Assembly: GCA_022425325.1 (NCBI GenBank)
Contig: JAKMFW010000032.1
Span: 26,537-90,536 of the forward strand
Origin: Acidimicrobiales bacterium
GTDB taxonomy: Bacteria > Actinomycetota > Acidimicrobiia > Acidimicrobiales > Aldehydirespiratoraceae
Direction of reading: 5' to 3'
Length of the DNA stretch: 64,000 nt
This document shows positions 27,301 through 36,399 of this stretch, piece after piece. The notes below the pieces were generated by a model, which was not told the DNA's origin, made no database searches, and saw only the letters and a list, made by a program, of their open reading frames with translations. A program made the position numbers and the translations under genes. Numbering within the stretch: the stretch's first letter is position 1; the number at the start of each line of letters is the position of its first letter.

Positions 27301-28113
27301 CTAGAACGGGGCGTCGCCGACGACGGTGACGCGCTCGACGTGGCGGGTCTCGGGCCAGAAGTCGTCGGTCGCGAAATGCTGGACGGCCCGGTTGTCCCAC
27401 ATCACGAACGTGTCGACGCCCCAACGGATACGGCACTGCACCGACGGGTTCATGATCTGGCGCTCGAGATGACCGACGATCTCCGCTGACTCCTCGGGTG
27501 TGCAACCTTCAATCTCACGGACGAACGATCGGTTGGTGTAGATCGTGCGCTGACCGGTCTCAGGGTGGGTGCGGATGACGGGATGCCGAGCCGGCGGATA
27601 GAGCGCCTGCTTCTCCGCCCGCTCCTCGTCGGAGAGACGCTGCCCGAAGGTCATCGAGAAGTCGTGAATGGCGAACAGCGGGTCGACCCGATCCTTCCAC
27701 TCCGGGCTGAGGCGCTGGTACGCGGCGCCGGTGTCAGCGAAGCAGGTGTCACCGCCCGCTGGCGGGACCACGACACCTCGCAGGATCGAGCCCATCGAGG
27801 GCTCGGCCCGCCAGGTGACATCGCTGTGCCAGTTGTTTGCCGCGTACTGGTACTCGGCGGTGGACTTGATCTTGACGACCTCGGGATAGCCCTTCTTGCC
27901 GACGGCGAACGGATGAACCTCTAGATCACCGAACCGGCGACCGAACGCGATGTGTTCCTTGACCGAGATGTGCTGGTCGCGCAGGACCAGCACCTTGTGA
28001 TCGAGCCACGCCTTGCGCAGTTGCTCGAGGGTCTCCCCCGAGACATCGGCCATATCGATGCCGGAGATCTCGGCGCCCAGTGTTGCGGTGATCGGTCGGA
28101 CCTCGATCGCCAT
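27301..28113 (-). CDS. TauD/TfdA-family Fe(II)/2-oxoglutarate dioxygenase, copy 2
   Basis: This 270-residue paralogue of the downstream gene shares long identical runs (KAWLDHKVLVLRDQHIS, WHSDVTWRAEPSMGSILRGV, HPVIRTHPETG). The triad is His and Asp in WHSD and His in WDNRAVQH. The differences cluster around residues 72-92 and 140-165, where TauD enzymes contact substrate. This suggests the pair arose by tandem duplication and diverged in specificity. It heads the four-gene operon; GGGGGAAG precedes the ATG. Confidence 0.92.
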   Translation of the reverse strand: MAIEVRPITATLGAEISGIDMADVSGETLEQLRKAWLDHKVLVLRDQHISVKEHIAFGRRFGDLEVHPFAVGKKGYPEVVKIKSTAEYQYAANNWHSDVTWRAEPSMGSILRGVVVPPAGGDTCFADTGAAYQRLSPEWKDRVDPLFAIHDFSMTFGQRLSDEERAEKQALYPPARHPVIRTHPETGQRTIYTNRSFVREIEGCTPEESAEIVGHLERQIMNPSVQCRIRWGVDTFVMWDNRAVQHFATDDFWPETRHVERVTVVGDAPF

Positions 28114-28165
28114 GGCTTCCCCCGTTCGCTAAGCGTCGATCGCTCCAGAGTGGCACGATCAGGGG

Positions 28166-28681
28166 GTGGACGCACCTTCTCTGCGCACCAAGCGCCTCGT
28201 GCTTTTGCCACTCGGCAGCGCCGACCTCGACGAGGCCGCCGCACTCTTCGCCGACCCCCGCGTGATGGTCCACGTCGACGGCGGGACGCGAGATCGCGCC
28301 ACCACCTCGCGTCTGCTCCAGGCCAACGAACGCTGCTGGAAGAACGAAGGCTGGGGCCTCTGGGCGATCCGAGATGCCACGTCCGGAGCGTTCATCGGCC
28401 AGGGCGGGCTTCAGCGCATCACCGAACTCCAGGACGCCGACGTCGAGTTCAGCGCGATCATCGGGTGGCGAAACTGGCGGAAGGGCATCGCCACCGAGGC
28501 AGGCAAGGCCATCGTGTACGACGCCTGGGAACGCTTTACGGGCAGCCAGATCCACGCCCTCGTGCATCCCGACAGCGCTGCAGGCGGCCCGTTCCTGCGT
28601 CGGATCGGCTTTCGGCGCAACGACGATCAACTCGTCCGAGGCGAGATGCTCAAGGTCTGGCACACCCAGCGTCTGGGCTAG
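28166..28681 (+). CDS. GNAT-family N-acetyltransferase (RimJ/RimL-like)
   Basis: This is a 171-residue GNAT protein (LRTKRLVLLPLGSADLDEAAALFAD; WAIRDATSGAFIGQGGLQRI; IGWRNWRKGIATEAGKAIVYDAW; LRRIGFRR). The GIATEA segment is the acetyl-CoA pyrophosphate loop. It may acetylate a protein N-terminus or a small molecule. The start is GTG; a weak CACGAT hexamer ends 6 nt before it. Confidence 0.85.
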   Translation: MDAPSLRTKRLVLLPLGSADLDEAAALFADPRVMVHVDGGTRDRATTSRLLQANERCWKNEGWGLWAIRDATSGAFIGQGGLQRITELQDADVEFSAIIGWRNWRKGIATEAGKAIVYDAWERFTGSQIHALVHPDSAAGGPFLRRIGFRRNDDQLVRGEMLKVWHTQRLG

Positions 28682-28694
28682 CACCGACGCTTGA

Positions 28695-29306
28695 TCAGCT
28701 CCAGCTCTCCGAGTCGGCGGGATCGCCGAATAGTTCGATCGAGTTGAACGCCGGATCCGGCTCGACCGACGCACCGGCCGGCCAGATGCCCGCTTCGGCG
28801 GCGACGTCGGCACGAACGCCACCCGAACCCCACTGCACAAAGCCGAAGATCGTGTCGGGGTTGGTGACGTCACTTCCCGAGTGCAGTGCCGCCTCGCCAC
28901 CGTCGACGGCAAGACCGCCGAGCACGGAGGCCATGACCAGGATCGATGTCCCTGCGGGGATCGTGCCGGCGGCAATCGGGGCGATATCGACGCAGGTCGC
29001 CGATTGACAAAGCTGAACACCGCCGACGTCGGCATCGGTATCTCCGACATTGGCGATCTCGACATAGCCATCATCGCCGAATTCGACGAACACCATCTGC
29101 AGGTCGGGAAGTTCCACCGCCTCGGGCGGGATCGTGTCGGTGGTCGGTGGCACCGTCTCCTCGGGCTCGGTATCGGACGAGCTGTCTGACGTGTCGCCGG
29201 ACCCGCCGGGAGCCCGGTCAACGTCAGCCGAGTCGTCACTGCCCCCGCACGCAGCGGCGAGCAGGGCGAGCGACATGAGCAGAGCGAGCAAGGAGCGGGG
29301 CATCAC
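28695..29306 (-). CDS. Lipoprotein with lamin-tail-like domain
   Basis: This is a 203-residue secreted lipoprotein. The signal peptide ends in the lipobox LAAAC (Cys20), followed by a Ser/Asp/Glu/Pro-rich linker to about residue 68. Then comes a beta-sandwich resembling lamin-tail domains (MVFVEFGDDGYVEIANVGDTDADVGGVQLC, IPAGTSILVMA). It would be anchored on the outer face of the membrane. Such domains often tether surface proteins; no enzyme motif is seen. Confidence 0.75.
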   Translation of the reverse strand: MMPRSLLALLMSLALLAAACGGSDDSADVDRAPGGSGDTSDSSSDTEPEETVPPTTDTIPPEAVELPDLQMVFVEFGDDGYVEIANVGDTDADVGGVQLCQSATCVDIAPIAAGTIPAGTSILVMASVLGGLAVDGGEAALHSGSDVTNPDTIFGFVQWGSGGVRADVAAEAGIWPAGASVEPDPAFNSIELFGDPADSESWS

Positions 29307-29392
29307 GAGTCCTTCACGGGGCAGGTCACGGGGTGACGCAACGGTAGTGGTCCCAGTCGGGCCAGAACGCGCACCCGCAGCGAACCGCTGCC

Positions 29393-32300
29393 CTAGGCGT
29401 CGACCTCATCCGAATCGGTCGGCTCCGGCGCAGGTTCCGGCTCGACGTCGAGTTCCTCGACCGTCGCCAACAGCTCCCCAATCCGGGCCAACAACTCGGC
29501 TGCGCGGATCTCATCCGGCGGCGACGAGGTCAGGGCCTCCTGCCGCTGGTCATAGAGCGACGCGACTTCGGCGAGCACCTCTGCGGCGGTCGACGGCACC
29601 GGAGGCGTCTCGTCGTCACCGGGCTCAGGTCCGTCGTCCGGCTCGGGTGCAGGTTCGGGATCGGGATCAGCGACAGCTCCGAGCAGATCGGAGAAGTCCT
29701 CACCGTCGAAGAGTTGATTCAGCGCCTCGGTGAGATTGCTGGCGATCGTGATGCGCTCACCCTCACCGACGGTCGCGATCACTCGCTGCAGGGTGGGCAC
29801 CGACGCATCTCCCTCGGCCGCCACATAGAGCGGACGGACCCACAGGATCGAATCGCCGATCGGCAACATCAGCAGATCACCGAACTCGACGGTCGAGCCG
29901 TCGCGGTTGAGCAGAGAGAGCTCGCTCGAGATCGCCTCGTCCTGCGCGATCGCCGAGGCCACGAGCACAGGACCAGGCGCGTCGGGCGAGGTGATCTCGT
30001 AGGAGACCAGACGGGACGTGCCGTCGGGTCTCGTCTCGCCGACCATGAAAGCCTCGAGTTCGCGACGGTCGTCGTTCTCGTCGTAGGGCACGAAGCTGCG
30101 CAATGTCACGAAGCTCGGCTCGTCCTCACCCGGCAACTCCATCAGGGCGTAGTACGGATTGACCCGTTCTTCGCGGGTGACGAGCAGGCCATCCTCGCCC
30201 ACCGTCGTCTCGGTGCCGGCGGCGACGCGGACCTGACGGCCCGGGTTCTGGGCGACGTCCCACCGCTCGGTGCCGATGATGAGGCTTTCGGGATCCGAGA
30301 CCTGGTAGCGGGCCCACATGTTGGTCTGCACCCGGAACAGGTCCTGCGGGTACCGAAGGTGGTCGCGAAGCGCCTCGGGCATGTCGTCGAACGATGTGAA
30401 GAGATCCGGGAAGGCCGACATCCAGGCGTCGGCGAGCGGGTCCTCCACCGGCATGCGGTAGAAGGCGACGTCGCCGTTGTAGGCGTCGACGACGGCCTTG
30501 ACCGAGTTGCGGACATAGTTGAACGACCCGCCGGCCAGACCACCGTCGAATAGACGTCCGTTCTCGGAGCGCTGGCTGTACGGGTAGCGATCACTCGTGG
30601 TGTAGGCGTCGATCACATAGTGGATGCGGCCATCGAAGACGACCGGGTAGGCGTCGGCGTCGAACCGCAGGAACGGTGCAAGCGCCTCGACCCGGTCGTG
30701 CACGTCGCGGACATAGATCACGCGGGTGTCGTCGGACACGAAGTTCGAGATCAAGGGCTCGATCTGACCGAACCGCATCGCGAACGCAGCCCGCCGGATG
30801 AACGACCCCATACCGACGCCCGAGTCGCCGTCGTAGCGAACCGGTACGTCCTGGTTGGTCGCACTGTCGACATAGTCGATTTCGTCGACCGTGGTGCCCA
30901 CGAGGGCGTACCCGCCAAGGCCTTCACCGTGGTAGATCTGCGGCTGGTCGAGCTGAAGGGCGAGTGCCGGATCGGTCTCGACCGGCAGACCACCGGCAAG
31001 GAAGCGCGGGCTGCCCTCGGGCGTGGTGGCGTTCGCGCCGGCTAGGGCGAGGCCGTAGCCGTGGGTGAGACGAACGTGCTCACGCTCCCAGCTGAGGTCA
31101 GCGAGGTTGAGTTCGCGGGTGCCGAGCACGACCTGCGTCAGTTCGCCATTGATCAGGTAGCGGTCGGTGTCGAGCGACGGCGCAAAGGTCGCGCCGACGT
31201 CGACCACGGCGCCCTCGAACCGGTAGAAGTCGCGCAGCGCCTCGAACCGCTCGAACGTCGGATGGGTCACGACCGGGTCGAGCACGCGGGTGTTGCGAAC
31301 GGTCGTGGCGTTCTCGCGAAGTTCGTCGGCCGTGACATCCGTCGTGTACGCAAACGCCGTCTCGGTGACATCGGCATCGGGCTCGAGTCCGAACGCTTCA
31401 CGAGTCGCGTCGATATTGCGCTGCGTGAACTCGACCTCGCGACTCGTCTCGTTGGGCTCGACCTGGAACCGTTGCACGAACGCCGGGTAGATGCCGCCCA
31501 TGACGATGGCGACGAACGCCCACAGGCCCACGGCGATGATCGGCAAGGTCCAGCCCCGCTGCCGCAGGTTGAACACGAGCAACACGACCGCCGACAGCGA
31601 GATGGCGATCAGCAGGTAGAGCGCAGGCAGCTGCGCATTGACATCGGTGTAGAGCGCACCGTCGACCACCCCTCGTTGCGAGACGGTGAGTTCGTAGCGC
31701 TGCAACCAGTAGTCAGCGGCTCGAATCACGGCGAGGACGGCGAGAATCGCCGAGAGGTGCACCTTGACACTCGCCGTCGTGCGCTCACCGGACGTGGCCG
31801 CCATGCGGATGCCGCCATTCAGGTAGTGCGCGATGACCGTGAGGATGAAGATGATGATGAAGGCGGCGAACGCCCAATCGACCACATAGGTCAAGAACGG
31901 CAACTGGAAGAGATAGAAGCCGATGTCGGTGCCGAACTGCGGATCGGTGATCCCGAAGTCCTGACGGTTGACGAACAGCAGCCACTCTTCCCACTGCGAC
32001 TGCACACCGGCGGCGGCGAGCAGGGCGAAGAAGAACGACACCACCGCGCGCACCAGCCGGGAACGGCCGGCGACGAGATCGTGGTAGCGGGCGAGGAGTT
32101 CCTCCTCCGGGCCAGGCACTCGAGTCTGCGGCGCCGAGCGGTCGGCGAGGAAGAGGTTGAGCCACAACAGGGCGAAGAACACCCCGAAGAAGATGAGGGT
32201 CAAGACGACCTTGGCGCCCAGCACCGTGCCCCACACATCGGTTCGGTCGAGCGAGTCGAACCAGAGGAAGTCGGTGTAGAACCCTGCGATTCCTCGCAGC

Positions 32301-32410
32301 GACAGGGCGATGACGATGAACGCGGCGGCGAGCACGGCCAGGACGACTCGGCCTCGCCCACCGAACCGGGAGGAACGACCTCGCTGCGGCATCTCTTCTA
32401 CATTTCGCAT
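29393..32410 (-). CDS. UPF0182-family large membrane protein
   Basis: This 1005-residue protein has about seven N-terminal helices up to residue 320 (VLAVLAAAFIVIALSLRGIAGFYTDFLWFDSL is typical of UPF0182). A long extracytoplasmic region follows (HGYGLALAGANATTPEG, YHGEGLGGYALVGT), with an acidic Pro/Glu-rich tail. The function is unknown, but the family is conserved through actinobacteria. The start ATG 32410 has a TAGAAT hexamer 9 nt upstream; MPQRGR at 32392 is an alternative. Confidence 0.92.
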   Translation of the reverse strand: MRNVEEMPQRGRSSRFGGRGRVVLAVLAAAFIVIALSLRGIAGFYTDFLWFDSLDRTDVWGTVLGAKVVLTLIFFGVFFALLWLNLFLADRSAPQTRVPGPEEELLARYHDLVAGRSRLVRAVVSFFFALLAAAGVQSQWEEWLLFVNRQDFGITDPQFGTDIGFYLFQLPFLTYVVDWAFAAFIIIFILTVIAHYLNGGIRMAATSGERTTASVKVHLSAILAVLAVIRAADYWLQRYELTVSQRGVVDGALYTDVNAQLPALYLLIAISLSAVVLLVFNLRQRGWTLPIIAVGLWAFVAIVMGGIYPAFVQRFQVEPNETSREVEFTQRNIDATREAFGLEPDADVTETAFAYTTDVTADELRENATTVRNTRVLDPVVTHPTFERFEALRDFYRFEGAVVDVGATFAPSLDTDRYLINGELTQVVLGTRELNLADLSWEREHVRLTHGYGLALAGANATTPEGSPRFLAGGLPVETDPALALQLDQPQIYHGEGLGGYALVGTTVDEIDYVDSATNQDVPVRYDGDSGVGMGSFIRRAAFAMRFGQIEPLISNFVSDDTRVIYVRDVHDRVEALAPFLRFDADAYPVVFDGRIHYVIDAYTTSDRYPYSQRSENGRLFDGGLAGGSFNYVRNSVKAVVDAYNGDVAFYRMPVEDPLADAWMSAFPDLFTSFDDMPEALRDHLRYPQDLFRVQTNMWARYQVSDPESLIIGTERWDVAQNPGRQVRVAAGTETTVGEDGLLVTREERVNPYYALMELPGEDEPSFVTLRSFVPYDENDDRRELEAFMVGETRPDGTSRLVSYEITSPDAPGPVLVASAIAQDEAISSELSLLNRDGSTVEFGDLLMLPIGDSILWVRPLYVAAEGDASVPTLQRVIATVGEGERITIASNLTEALNQLFDGEDFSDLLGAVADPDPEPAPEPDDGPEPGDDETPPVPSTAAEVLAEVASLYDQRQEALTSSPPDEIRAAELLARIGELLATVEELDVEPEPAPEPTDSDEVDA

Positions 32411-32419
32411 AGTCGGACG

Positions 32420-32425
32420 ATTCTA
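32420..32425 (-). promoter_or_regulatory. -10 hexamer TAGAAT of UPF0182 gene
   Basis: TAGAAT ends 9 nt before ATG 32410. Confidence 0.4.
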
Positions 32426-32532
32426 CCGGTCGCCCAGAAGGAGGCCTTGTCGGCGCTCAGGTCATCGATCGACGTAACCAGATCCGAACAGATTCACGGC
32501 TCGACGACCCGTCGCTCCGCACCGTTCGCGGT

Positions 32533-34134
32533 CTACTCGCCGGCCGGACCGATCACTGCTGACACCGCCGCAGCGGCCGCCATCGGCAGACGACGCGATC
32601 GAGACTCGCGGTAGAGCCCTCGCACCGTGTCGGACAGCTCATCGGCATCGTCAGTACGTTCGGCGACCTCGAGCAACCGGCTGCGCACTGGGTCGAGTGC
32701 AACCGTGCGTAGCTGCTCGTATCCCGCCTGTCGGGAGCTGGCATCGCCACCCACCGCCTCGAGGATCTCGTCGAACGCTGCGTCGATCGCCGACTCGTAC
32801 GGCGCAGCGTGGGCGTCGGCATCAGCCACGACAACAGCGATGGCGTCCGAGCCGCTCCGCCGGACGCCGTCGAGAAGGGTGCTCTGCTCTTCCACCAGGA
32901 CCTTCTTGAGGGCTCGCGTTGCGACACTCTCGGCCCGTGCTCGCAGCGCCTGGTTCGGGTCGGTCGACACGGCGGCTTCCTGCTCGGCCTCGGGCTCCGG
33001 CTCGGATTCAGCGTCGGGCGGAGCCGCTTCCTCGGACTCGACTTCCGGGTCGTCGTTGCTGTCGCCACGCAGGCGAGCGAACAGGTCATCGACCGCATCC
33101 CCGGTGGCCGCTGGTTCGTCGACCTCGGGTTCGTCGGCCTCGGGGGCATCGACCTCAGGTTCAGAGGGCTCGGACTCGGTCGCCTCGGCAGGCGGCGGGT
33201 CGTCAGGCTCCGACGGTTCGTCATGCTCGTCGTCGACGCCTTCATCGCCGTCGGCGTCTTCGCTGGCAGCAGATTCGGCCTCGTTGCTGGGCTCGAGCGC
33301 CTTGTCGACGTGCGTCAGCGCTTCCATCTCGGCCGTGACGAACGCCGGATCAGGCTCATCATCGAGATCGCCAGCAGAACCAGGAGCAGCGATCCCATCG
33401 ACCAGCGGATGCCCGACCAACCGGGCCGCCTCGATCTCGGCCTCCATGGTCTCCACTGTCGGCGTGGGCTCGTTCGCGATCCACAAGCCGGCGCGTTCCG
33501 CCGCAGCGCGTGCCTCGGGAACCGAATCGACGAGATCCTTCATTGCTGCATCAAGAGACTGCTGGGCGATCGTCAACGACTCGAGCAGCCGGTCGCGGCC
33601 CGCTCGGAGCTGCTCCACCTGGGCTCGGCCCGTCTGCCGCTTGCGAGCCAGGTCGCTCAGCATCCGCTCGCGCACCGCCTGCGCCTCATTGACCATGTCG
33701 CGACCTCGCTGGCGGCCCTCCTCGGCGACCTCCTCGGCGTCACGCTCCGCCGCAGCGAGGGTCTCTTCACGGGCGGCGATGGCCTCCGCTCGGGTCGTGT
33801 CGGCGGCAGCGAGCGCCTCGGCCCGGATTGCCTCGGCCTCTCGTTCGGCCCGTTCGGCCCGTTCGGCGGCGGCAGCGTGCGCCGCCTCGAGTACCTGGGT
33901 CGCCTCGGCGCCGAGCGCTTCGGCAACCCGATGAGCCTCCAGCGGCTCCGAGAGCACGGCTTCGACCTCGGCGACCCGGGCTGCCAGCACATCGCGCTCG
34001 CGACGAAGGTCTCGGATGACCGCTGCAGCATGCTGCAGCGTCCGCTGCACTGGCAGCGGGTCGAATCCGCGTCGAACCAACTCGAACGAGGCCTGGTCGA
34101 GCTCGCTGGGATCGAGGGATGCACCATCGGTCAT
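32533..34134 (-). CDS. Coiled-coil protein with DivIVA-like N-terminus and acidic linker
   Basis: This is a 533-residue protein. Residues about 10-50 (FELVRRGFDPLPVQRTLQHAA, then RRERDVLAARV) resemble the DivIVA/Wag31 membrane-curvature domain. Residues 60-210 are a long Ala/Glu/Arg coiled coil, residues 245-385 an acidic Glu/Pro/Asp-rich disordered linker, and the last 145 a helical domain. It probably localises or scaffolds envelope growth or division, by analogy only. ATG 34134 is preferred: TACGAT ends 7 nt before it. Confidence 0.7.
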   Translation of the reverse strand: MTDGASLDPSELDQASFELVRRGFDPLPVQRTLQHAAAVIRDLRRERDVLAARVAEVEAVLSEPLEAHRVAEALGAEATQVLEAAHAAAAERAERAEREAEAIRAEALAAADTTRAEAIAAREETLAAAERDAEEVAEEGRQRGRDMVNEAQAVRERMLSDLARKRQTGRAQVEQLRAGRDRLLESLTIAQQSLDAAMKDLVDSVPEARAAAERAGLWIANEPTPTVETMEAEIEAARLVGHPLVDGIAAPGSAGDLDDEPDPAFVTAEMEALTHVDKALEPSNEAESAASEDADGDEGVDDEHDEPSEPDDPPPAEATESEPSEPEVDAPEADEPEVDEPAATGDAVDDLFARLRGDSNDDPEVESEEAAPPDAESEPEPEAEQEAAVSTDPNQALRARAESVATRALKKVLVEEQSTLLDGVRRSGSDAIAVVVADADAHAAPYESAIDAAFDEILEAVGGDASSRQAGYEQLRTVALDPVRSRLLEVAERTDDADELSDTVRGLYRESRSRRLPMAAAAAVSAVIGPAGE

Positions 34135-34141
34135 GGCCATG

Positions 34142-34147
34142 ATCGTA
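34142..34147 (-). promoter_or_regulatory. -10 hexamer TACGAT of DivIVA-like gene
   Basis: TACGAT ends 7 nt before ATG 34134 and would overlap the spacing for ATG 34140. Confidence 0.45.
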
Positions 34148-34191
34148 GAAGTGCATCGCAGAGCGTTGCGGTATCCCCCAACGCAAGCGGG

Positions 34192-35346
34192 TCAGTTCAC
34201 CGTGAAACCGTCGATCTGAAGCGCCAGGTCGCTGACGTCGCCACCAAGGCCGGCAAGCACCGCGATCGCCTCGTCGAGGGTGGCGACCCCTTCGATTCGG
34301 AGGCGCTCCGTGGTCGACTCGGCCTCGGCGATGGCATCGACGGGCACGATGAAAACCTCGGCACCGGCATCCTCGGCAGCACGCGCCTTCTGAGCGACAC
34401 CACCGACATCGCCAACCGAGCCACCGGCAGAGATCGTGCCGGTGACGGCAACCTTGCCACCCCCGGTGAGTTCCCCTTCGGTCAGCAGGTCGATGATCGT
34501 CAGGGTGAATGCCAACCCGGCCGACGGGCCACCGATCGAGCCGGAATCGATGTCGAGTTCGAACGGCAGATCCGCATCGACCGCCCGCACGGTGACATCC
34601 ATGATCCCGATGAAGCCGCCCGCCCGGCCCTCCGGATGGGCACCGAGCGTGACCGACTGGGTTCGGAGCTCGCCCGTGTCAACATCCTCGAGCGTGATCT
34701 GGACCTCGGTTCCCGGGTCGGTCGCCGACAGGAACTCGAGCAGGGATTCGAGGCCGGTGATGAGGTCGTCGTCGACCGCCACGATGATCTCGCCGACCTG
34801 CAGCAACCCGTCGACCGGGCCCTCCTCGACCACACCGTTGAACCCGACCCCGCTCTCGACGACGGCCTCGACGCCGAGATATTCGAGCGCGGCGACAACC
34901 GCAGACTCTTTCGACACCGCCATCAACTCGAGATTGCGCTCGCGCTGCTCTGCCGTGGTGCGGGTACCGAAGACTTGTTCTCGGGTGCGCAGTTCGACGG
35001 CGTCGTCGGAGTTCGCACGAACCCAGTCGGCGATGGTGACCTGATCATCGACCGCCACCGTCGTGAACAAGATCTCGCCCTCGGGCTCGAAAATCTCGAT
35101 GTCGGACGCCTGGACACGGTCGTCAGTGGGCCGTGCCGATCCCGGCTTCAGGGCCACAGCACCGTCGTCGACGACCGAGTTCCCGGGAAGGATCCGACCC
35201 ACCCACTGAGCAGGCACGGTGTAGAAGCTCGCCACGCCGGCGAGCAGCACGGAGACCAGCACGAGCACGACGACGCTGAACCGATCGCGGTACCAGGCGC
35301 GTGGGGCGACAGCCGCCACCGGGGATCCCGGGGGTGGCGGTAACAT
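34192..35346 (-). CDS. PDZ domain plus Lon-like (S16) protease, YlbL/Rv3194c type
   Basis: This is a 384-residue membrane-anchored protease. One helix lies at about residues 20-40 (FSVVVLVLVSVLLAGVASFYTV). A PDZ domain covers residues 160-250 (GVVEEGPVDGLLQVGEIIVAVDD). The C-terminal S16 domain has the Ser of GGPSAGLAF and the Lys of VAQKARAAEDAGAE as catalytic dyad; the active site faces outward. An in-frame ATG at 35373 would add nine residues. In mycobacteria, relatives of this gene, UPF0182 and DUF2342 are neighbours, as here. Confidence 0.88.
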   Translation of the reverse strand: MLPPPPGSPVAAVAPRAWYRDRFSVVVLVLVSVLLAGVASFYTVPAQWVGRILPGNSVVDDGAVALKPGSARPTDDRVQASDIEIFEPEGEILFTTVAVDDQVTIADWVRANSDDAVELRTREQVFGTRTTAEQRERNLELMAVSKESAVVAALEYLGVEAVVESGVGFNGVVEEGPVDGLLQVGEIIVAVDDDLITGLESLLEFLSATDPGTEVQITLEDVDTGELRTQSVTLGAHPEGRAGGFIGIMDVTVRAVDADLPFELDIDSGSIGGPSAGLAFTLTIIDLLTEGELTGGGKVAVTGTISAGGSVGDVGGVAQKARAAEDAGAEVFIVPVDAIAEAESTTERLRIEGVATLDEAIAVLAGLGGDVSDLALQIDGFTVN

Positions 35347-35356
35347 CGCCCCCGTC

Positions 35357-35755
35357 GTGTCCTCCACCGTCATGATCTTCGTGCTCGTCCTTGTGGCGGG
35401 AATCCTGGGCACCGGCCTTCGGCCACCCACATCGATGCAGCCTGCCATGGTGCGGGCGGCAAACGGCAGCGAGCAGCTGAGGCGCCGGGTGGGGACGTCG
35501 ATGCTCGGCGTCGTGCCCGTCGACGACGAGGACGACACGAACATCATCATGGACAGCCTGCGAGCGATAGGCCTCGTCCGGCGCCGCGTCGATCGGCCCA
35601 TCGTCGGCCGAAAGGCGTACGTGCGCTGGTGGGAGCGGATTCGAGCGATCATCGTGCTCGCCGCCTTGGTGGCCGGTCTGGGCATCGCGCTGGCCGCTCT
35701 CGTCGGCATCACCGTGCTCGGACTGGGATTCCTGCTCGAACGGGCGATCAGCTGA
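35357..35755 (+). CDS. Hypothetical small membrane protein
   Basis: I do not recognise this 132-residue protein. It has one hydrophobic segment at the very N-terminus and a second near residues 98-128 (IIVLAALVAGLGIALAALVG), with a basic soluble part between them. It is divergent from the Lon-like protease, 10 bp apart. It starts with GTG 35357 or ATG 35372; a TAACAT lies 10 nt before the GTG. Confidence 0.6.
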   Translation: MSSTVMIFVLVLVAGILGTGLRPPTSMQPAMVRAANGSEQLRRRVGTSMLGVVPVDDEDDTNIIMDSLRAIGLVRRRVDRPIVGRKAYVRWWERIRAIIVLAALVAGLGIALAALVGITVLGLGFLLERAIS

Positions 35756-35778
35756 CCGTCGGCCCGCACCGGTCCCGT

Positions 35779-35784
35779 TAGGGT
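35779..35784 (+). promoter_or_regulatory. -10 hexamer TAGGGT of HEAT-repeat gene
   Basis: TAGGGT ends 6 nt before ATG 35791. Confidence 0.5.
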
Positions 35785-35790
35785 CAGTCA

Positions 35791-36396
35791 ATGCACGACG
35801 AGGTCATGGCCCGACGCCGAGCCGCCGCCCAAGCGGGTTTCCTCGACGATCCGGACACGGCACTCGCCGCCCTCGATGACGGCGATGCGTCGGTCCGTAT
35901 CGCTGGCCTTCGCAGTGCCGACCGACTCGGCATGCTCGATCCCGACCGGCTTGTCACCCTGCTCGCCGACCCGGAGCCTGCGGTGCGCATCGCCGCACTC
36001 GATGTCGCTGCCCACCGGCACGAACCCGACATCGTCGGGCTGCTCGACGACCCCGAGCCCGCCGTCGTGGAGATGGCTGCGTGGGCGTGCGGCGAGCGAG
36101 ACAGCGACCCTCGACCCCCCACATCCCGACTCGCCCAACTCGCAACCGGGCACGACGATCCGCTCGTGCGGGAGGCCGCCGTCGCAGCGATCGGTGCGAT
36201 CGGTGACGAACTCGGGCTGCCCGCCGTGCTGGAGGCGACCACCGACAAACCCGCCGTGCGACGTCGGGCCGTGCTCGCCCTCGCCGCCTTCGAGGGCCCC
36301 GAGGTCGACGCGGCATGGGAGCGGGCACGTACCGACCGCGACCGACAAGTGCGCGACGCCGTCGACGAGTTGTTGGGCCCAGCCGACGGGGCCTGA
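35791..36396 (+). CDS. HEAT-repeat protein
   Basis: This 201-residue all-helical protein is built of about five HEAT/PBS-lyase-like repeats with the pattern D-P-x-x-x-V-R-x-x-A-L/A (DDGDASVRIAGLRSADRLG, ADPEPAVRIAALDVAAHR, DDPLVREAAVAAIGAIGD, TDKPAVRRRAVLALAAFEG). It probably binds a partner protein; no catalytic motif. It ends 3 bp before the convergent mreB stop. Confidence 0.82.
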   Translation: MHDEVMARRRAAAQAGFLDDPDTALAALDDGDASVRIAGLRSADRLGMLDPDRLVTLLADPEPAVRIAALDVAAHRHEPDIVGLLDDPEPAVVEMAAWACGERDSDPRPPTSRLAQLATGHDDPLVREAAVAAIGAIGDELGLPAVLEATTDKPAVRRRAVLALAAFEGPEVDAAWERARTDRDRQVRDAVDELLGPADGA

Positions 36397-36399
36397 GAC

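Noticed and set aside
31061-32614. 517-codon open frame on the plus strand
   Set aside because: Antisense to UPF0182; a composition artefact.
32809-35343. 844-codon open frame on the plus strand
   Set aside because: It runs across two well-supported genes on the other strand (DivIVA-like and PDZ/Lon protease); the Arg/Gly/Val/Leu-rich translation shows no family.
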